NCBI RefSeq assembly: GCF_032854445.1
Contig: NC_088301.1
Span: 23,780,226 to 23,844,225 of the forward strand
Length of the DNA: 64,000 nucleotides
DNA from: Liolophura sinensis
Taxonomy: Eukaryota; Mollusca; Polyplacophora; Chitonida; Chitonidae
Direction of reading: 5' to 3'
A model generated the notes under the pieces. It did no database searches. It had not been told where the DNA came from and saw only the letters and a program-made list of their open reading frames with translations. Position numbers and translations under genes: made by a program. Each line of letters opens with the position of its first letter. The stretch's first letter is position 1. This document shows, piece after piece, positions 60,013-64,000 of the stretch.

Positions 60013-61818
60013 GTCTATACCAAGGAATCTTCAGCAATGGCGAAATGTGTCAGATTTGTCCTGAGCCGAGCAAAGATCATTTTACCTAACCTATGGCAGC
60101 CCGTCTTCCTGGGGCTACTTTATGTTCATATTTTCATAGTGAAAGATTTGACTTTATCCCCGTCCAAATTTGGTAATCCGTCCGAGTCCATACCTCAATT
60201 ATCCCGACGTCAGCAACAATTTGGGAGACACGTCGGCGCTCTGCCGGACCATCTCATGCCTCCATTCCAGAGCCAAGACTCGCCTCTCCTCAACCACAAC
60301 TACCAGCGGCAGCACCTGTCTGCTGTGAAGGCAGATACGAATATACTACTGGCTGGCGAACACAGGATCACGGTTCATTTCTTTTGGTGCGGAAATCGCC
60401 ATTTCAAATTCCACAATTTCTTAAGCGTTTTAAGCGCTGTGAAAATCTTGAACCCACACCAGATACACTTCCATTACAGTGAACTGCCCGTAATGGACCG
60501 GTTGGGCTATTACCATTACTTTCCCGCCATTCTGCGAGACATTCCTCAGCTGAACTTAAGACCGATGGAAACAAGGAACTGCCATCATTTTAGCAGGCCT
60601 TCTTTGACAAGCATACTGAACATTCTGGACGCCGAGGGTGGGGTTTACATTCCTGAAAACATCATCCTCACGGAAAGTTTTACCAGAAGAAAGCCAAGTA
60701 ATATTCGTCTGCCATTTTCGGGTAACTTGGAAATGTCAGACTTTCTTAGAGGAACTGTTATCGCTTCATCAAAATTTGGAAGTACTCAGAGGCAACAAAC
60801 GCTCGAAGACAATGTCAATGCGACGAAAAATATATACGCATGTGTTAATAACGGAGACCTCTCCAGTGACCTGAACGCGTATGCGTGCATTTTCATGAAC
60901 GAAGAAATCTTTCCTGTTCAGATTATGACCAGTCGTTTGCCCCTGGCTTCTCACCTCAGATGGTTGTCTTACGGTATCTCCGAGCCCGCCGCACCAAAAC
61001 CTTCCAACACCACGCTTGTTCCTAACATTGCTCATTATGTGTGGTTTGGCAAAAGACACATGTCAGTGTTCAATTACCTAAGTTTGCTCAGCGTCCTCTT
61101 CGTACTTCGCGTCGACACGGTTTACATCCACGGCGACCATATGCCTTTGGGAGAGTATTGGCTCAAAGCACAAGCCTACGGCAACGTCCACTTCATATAC
61201 CGAACGTTTCCAGACGAAATCTGGGGAAACAAAGTGGAAAATCCATCTCACGCCAGTGACATAGTGCGAGCTGACGTTTTGCTGAGGTATGGTGGGGTTT
61301 ATCTGGACTGGGATGTGCTTTGCGTTCAACCCATTCCTGTACGTCTACGAGAGTTTGAATTCACCACGAACGTTGATTCGTTTCTTTATCCGGAAGGAAC
61401 CTTTCCAGACACGCTGAACTTAGGAATTATTTTAGCCAAACCAAAGGCAAGATTCCTGCAATTTCAGTTAGAGAGTATGAAGACCTTTGTGGACACTGAC
61501 TGGGGGTTCAATGGAGTGGACATTCCCTATAAGATCTACGAAAGGCATCCCGATCTAGTGAACATAGACCGCCACTTGCAGGTGATCTGCTACTATGATC
61601 GGTGCTATCCACCATATGTGAGGGATTCCGAAACGGTGGCAGGATTCAAGCATGCGCATACGACTAGTTGGAACTGGGAAACGGACACCATTTCCGTTCA
61701 CTGGACGTACCCAGATCCGGTTGAGTTTAGTAGTTTGTCTAACGTAAGGCAAATGAATACCTGGCAAGCTAAAGTTGGGCAAAAAATTCTGAAATTGTCA
61801 CAGACTGAGCCTTCCTAG
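60013..61818 (+). CDS. Type II membrane glycosyltransferase with two tandem domains, one lacking DXD
   Basis: Coding 60037-61818, 593 residues in one exon that starts after an acceptor (TTTCCGTTTCAG, exon from 60013); an upstream leader exon is likely. The ATG at 60037 is chosen because it gives a short cytoplasmic tail and a signal anchor at about 18-36 (FLGLLYVHIFIV), a Golgi layout. The C-terminal half (about 325-560) is a DXD sugar-transferase of the Gly_transf_sug type: IAHYVWFGKRH, then SDIVRADVLLRYGGVYLDWD (D424, D426) and NLGIILAKP. The N-terminal half (about 110-310) repeats the plan: VHFFWCGNRHFKFHNFLSVL, then SILNILDAEGGVYIPENIIL, but the DXD position reads PEN. Possible N-glycosylation at NAT 261 and NTT 324. 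Donor and acceptor sugars unknown. Confidence 0.88.
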   Translation, partial: VYTKESSAMAKCVRFVLSRAKIILPNLWQPVFLGLLYVHIFIVKDLTLSPSKFGNPSESIPQLSRRQQQFGRHVGALPDHLMPPFQSQDSPLLNHNYQRQHLSAVKADTNILLAGEHRITVHFFWCGNRHFKFHNFLSVLSAVKILNPHQIHFHYSELPVMDRLGYYHYFPAILRDIPQLNLRPMETRNCHHFSRPSLTSILNILDAEGGVYIPENIILTESFTRRKPSNIRLPFSGNLEMSDFLRGTVIASSKFGSTQRQQTLEDNVNATKNIYACVNNGDLSSDLNAYACIFMNEEIFPVQIMTSRLPLASHLRWLSYGISEPAAPKPSNTTLVPNIAHYVWFGKRHMSVFNYLSLLSVLFVLRVDTVYIHGDHMPLGEYWLKAQAYGNVHFIYRTFPDEIWGNKVENPSHASDIVRADVLLRYGGVYLDWDVLCVQPIPVRLREFEFTTNVDSFLYPEGTFPDTLNLGIILAKPKARFLQFQLESMKTFVDTDWGFNGVDIPYKIYERHPDLVNIDRHLQVICYYDRCYPPYVRDSETVAGFKHAHTTSWNWETDTISVHWTYPDPVEFSSLSNVRQMNTWQAKVGQKILKLSQTEPS

Positions 61819-62412
61819 TCAATCCAACATATGTTACAGGGTGTTTTGTATATTTATTACTTGCTTGATTCATTTCAGTATGAAATAATGAACAATAAGA
61901 TAAAGCAAATTGCTTACTCCCTTATAATGTCTTCATTGCAATATTTTCTATCAAGTACACGGAAGGATTTCAAAGTTTTGACTATATGGTAGCACAACGA
62001 AAAAAAAAAATTCACAGGTTCCATTATCATGTGTCTTTGGATAATTTAATTCATTCGCCCAAAACAGTCCTTGTGTTTTCCGCTAATGAAACCTAAGGTT
62101 GAAAGCCTCTATTGCGTGGGTCCATCTTGATTTCTTACTTTGTGTGCTTTCATAGTTCCTTGGTAGCCTGTGTTGATCATTGTTGAAGAAATTAGCCTTG
62201 CGATTATTTGACCATTACCGTTCATTTTGGTCAACGGCTGGTATGCGAATGTGTGTTTCGACGCCTTGATTTTAAAAACAGTAATACGGCACAGACTAAT
62301 ATATATATATATATATGTAGCATGATCCAGTGCAACACTACACACAAGCCGGGTTAATTAACTCATCAGAACCCAATGCCAATAAAAGCCAGGCTAAAAC
62401 ATCTTTCAGGTG

Positions 62413-62590
62413 GATTCCACAAAGTCAGTTTTAACTCCAGTTAAAATTTGTAGCTTGACATGAATACTTATTTTTGGATCATGGTATGGTTAAACTTGGG
62501 AAAACGTGGTAAGTGAAAATATGTCCCAAACTGATCTTTCTTAGTCTTACACTGTTCACCATATCGAAAATAGCTTTGTGGAATCAGATC
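62413..62590. mobile_element. Short inverted-repeat element, possible MITE
   Basis: Ends GATTCCACAAAG and CTTTGTGGAATC are exact inverses of 12 bp about 175 bp apart, with no coding capacity between. No clear target-site duplication. Confidence 0.4.
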
Positions 62591-62817
62591 CAGTAAGTGC
62601 CAAAGGTAGGCTGCCTACCAAATAACTGTTTAAAGAATGTTGCAGTTGGCTTGATATTCATCCGTCCACACTCTGGTCTCAACAGGCCAAGTCTTCTGGT
62701 AAACGGTAGTGTTGTCAACCACACGAGCCTACCGTAAGTGTGCCAGTGGTGAGCTGGTGAGTTAGAACATTCACCTGATCAGACTTGATTCGAGCTCTTT
62801 CCGACTCAGATCTAGTT

Positions 62818-62945
62818 TTGTTTGGTTTGTGTTTTACGCCGTAGATAGGAATATTTCACTTCTACGACAACGGCCAGAATTATGGTGGGAGGAAACCCAC
62901 GACCCATGACAGACCTTCCCGCGTTCAACTGGAGCGGGATATAGT
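62818..62945 (-). repeat. Partial family 1 SINE
   Basis: TTTGTGTTTTACGCCGTAG, then ATATTTCACTTCTACGACAA and GGCCAGAATTATGGTGGGAG. Internal part shortened. Confidence 0.75.
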
Positions 62946-63244
62946 TTAAAATCTGGAGGTTTGTCCGATACATGGCGAAGGGAATACATGTAGTTACTCC
63001 GATTACTACAACCACAGGCTTGTCTGCAGTTGTATTAGTGATCAATCTGTATTGCGTCATTAAACACAAAATAAATCAATGTCATTTGTTGTGTTGCGTG
63101 TTTAAATTATGAATTAAGCCCAGATTTAATAACTAATATTCAATGTGCCATTCGTAAAAATTGTGATGATAAAGATATTCAAGCAGCATTTAAGGATTCG
63201 TTTTCGTCTGAATAATTGAGACAATTTTTTATAATGAACCTGCT

Positions 63245-63362
63245 GATGACCGCAGCTTTCCCATGAGTTGCCCAGTTTCCACCCATAATAATTCTAGCCG
63301 CCCTTGTATACACGAAATATTCTCAACGACGTGAAAAAACAATCAAATAAATGCATAAATAA
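63245..63362 (+). repeat. 5'-truncated diverged family 1 SINE
   Basis: CCAGTTTCCACCCATAATAA, then CCGCCCTTGTATACACG, GAAATATTCTCAACGACGTG and AATCAAATAAATGCATAAAT. Confidence 0.6.
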
Positions 63363-63753
63363 AATTTAAAAAGTCTTGCATTCAACATTTCCAGTTATCT
63401 TACGTTAATCAATGGGTGATTTTTTGATATTTTATAAAAGTTCATGGATGCATTCGATTTTGCTAGCACGAAAACTGCTAGTACACGCACTAATAAAATT
63501 GCTAACTCCACAAAAAAAGTGACAACAGTCTGAGCATAGAAGGCTACCAAATTTATTTTTGAGCTTGTGATTGTAAGAAAATACAATGATGTGACAGCAT
63601 ATAATGCATAAAGATTTGATGAACAAGAAAACAGTAACATTCCATGACACAGTGATTAAAAGACATGATGACCAAAATGATATCATTATGCTAGATATAT
63701 TTCTAAAGGAATCAGTCAATATTTAGAGACAAGCCTTGTAGCAAGATGATCTA

Positions 63754-64000
63754 TCATGTCTTAGCTTTCCTTTTGCGTGTCTCCCTTGTAGAGGAACTGG
63801 CTGGAGTAGACCCAGGTGAATCTGGAAAAACATTTGAGAAACAAGCCACACGGTAACACAGTTATTCAGAACCTTTGCCAGATGATCACTGATGTAATGA
63901 TTTCTGTTACAATTCATTTAATTGTTGGATTACCTGTATGCAATACTGAACAATTTTTCCACAGTACTATTTGTTCCACTGTGCCCCACTCCTCAACTGA
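63754..64000 (-). CDS. Last two exons of an unidentified gene (partial)
   Basis: Exon 63934 to beyond 64000 encodes SVEEWGTVEQIVLWKNCSVL HT and ends at a donor (ACAG/gtaatc). The next exon, 63754-63821, starts after TGTTTTTCCAG and encodes DSPGSTPASSSTRETRKRKA KT followed by TGA. Phases match exactly (one base carried over). The end is Ser/Thr-rich and then strongly basic, which could be a nuclear localisation signal. I do not recognise the protein; the rest lies right of the window. Confidence 0.5.

Larger units (their letters stand above)
55815..60036. other. Spacer between divergent MCAT and the double-domain glycosyltransferase
   Basis: Holds the MCAT promoter next to 55815, a tiny SINE at 58272-58341, G-runs at 58041-58070 and a C-run near 58813. 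An imperfect repeat of about 35 bp lies at 59640-59835 (words such as ACGTGGCGAATGTTGTCAG and ATGGCAAATATTGTCAG). No gene recognised in 56.1-59.6 kb. Confidence 0.4.
61819..63753. other. Region between the glycosyltransferase and the right-edge gene
   Basis: Convergent gene ends. Holds a short TA run at 62298-62318, an inverted-repeat element at 62413-62590, SINE copies at 62818-62945 (minus) and 63245-63362 (plus), and no recognisable gene. Confidence 0.45.

Overview
The window looks like a piece of a lophotrochozoan, most probably molluscan, nuclear genome. It is AT-rich, its genes are spread out with spliceosomal introns, and it is littered with a tRNA-derived SINE whose 3' end reads as 'tacggcgtaaaac-caatcaaa' followed by an AAATA tail, a type I associate with molluscs. 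I found no bacterial operons, rRNA or CRISPR array. I assembled gene models by hand from conserved protein segments, splice signals and reading-frame phase.

Layout. (1) 1-2.24 kb, minus strand: first three coding exons of a thiopurine S-methyltransferase (TPMT)-like gene that runs off the left edge. (2) 9.0-15.7 kb, minus: a complete eight-exon TPMT-like paralogue of 228 residues, so the two form a tandem pair. (3) 21.07-24.45 kb, plus: a C2H2 zinc-finger protein of 1118 residues coded in one exon, with a CpG-rich candidate promoter near 17 kb. (4) 30.5-43.4 kb, minus: complete CDKAL1 (tRNA methylthiotransferase), 14 coding exons and 551 residues, every splice phase checked. (5) 46.0-50.5 kb, plus: HtrL/YibB-like putative glycosyltransferase with a signal-anchor exon and one frame break. 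(6) 54.4-55.8 kb, minus: mitochondrial malonyl-CoA:ACP transacylase (MCAT), without introns and with two compensating frame breaks. (7) 60.0-61.8 kb, plus: Golgi-type glycosyltransferase of 593 residues with two related domains, only the second with a DXD motif. (8) 63.75-64 kb, minus: last two exons of an unidentified gene entering from the right.

The strongest unusual signal is a set of three minisatellites whose repeat unit straddles an exon-intron junction. The TPMT-like gene has a 25-bp array carrying the exon 1 donor (GTAAGT) many times. One CDKAL1 intron is bounded by a 79-bp array of about 15 copies of the exon 5 end plus donor, and by a roughly 97-110-bp array of seven copies of the exon 6 acceptor plus the stretch coding the radical-SAM CxxxCxxC motif. 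Together these arrays fill most of that intron. This may reflect a recurrent way in which minisatellites arise at splice junctions, and it could affect splicing.

The genes show no obvious joint pathway. CDKAL1 and MCAT are housekeeping enzymes, the TPMT-like pair suggests small-molecule methylation, and the two glycosyltransferase-like genes flank MCAT. Intergenic and intronic DNA is mostly SINE copies, small inverted-repeat elements and tandem repeats.
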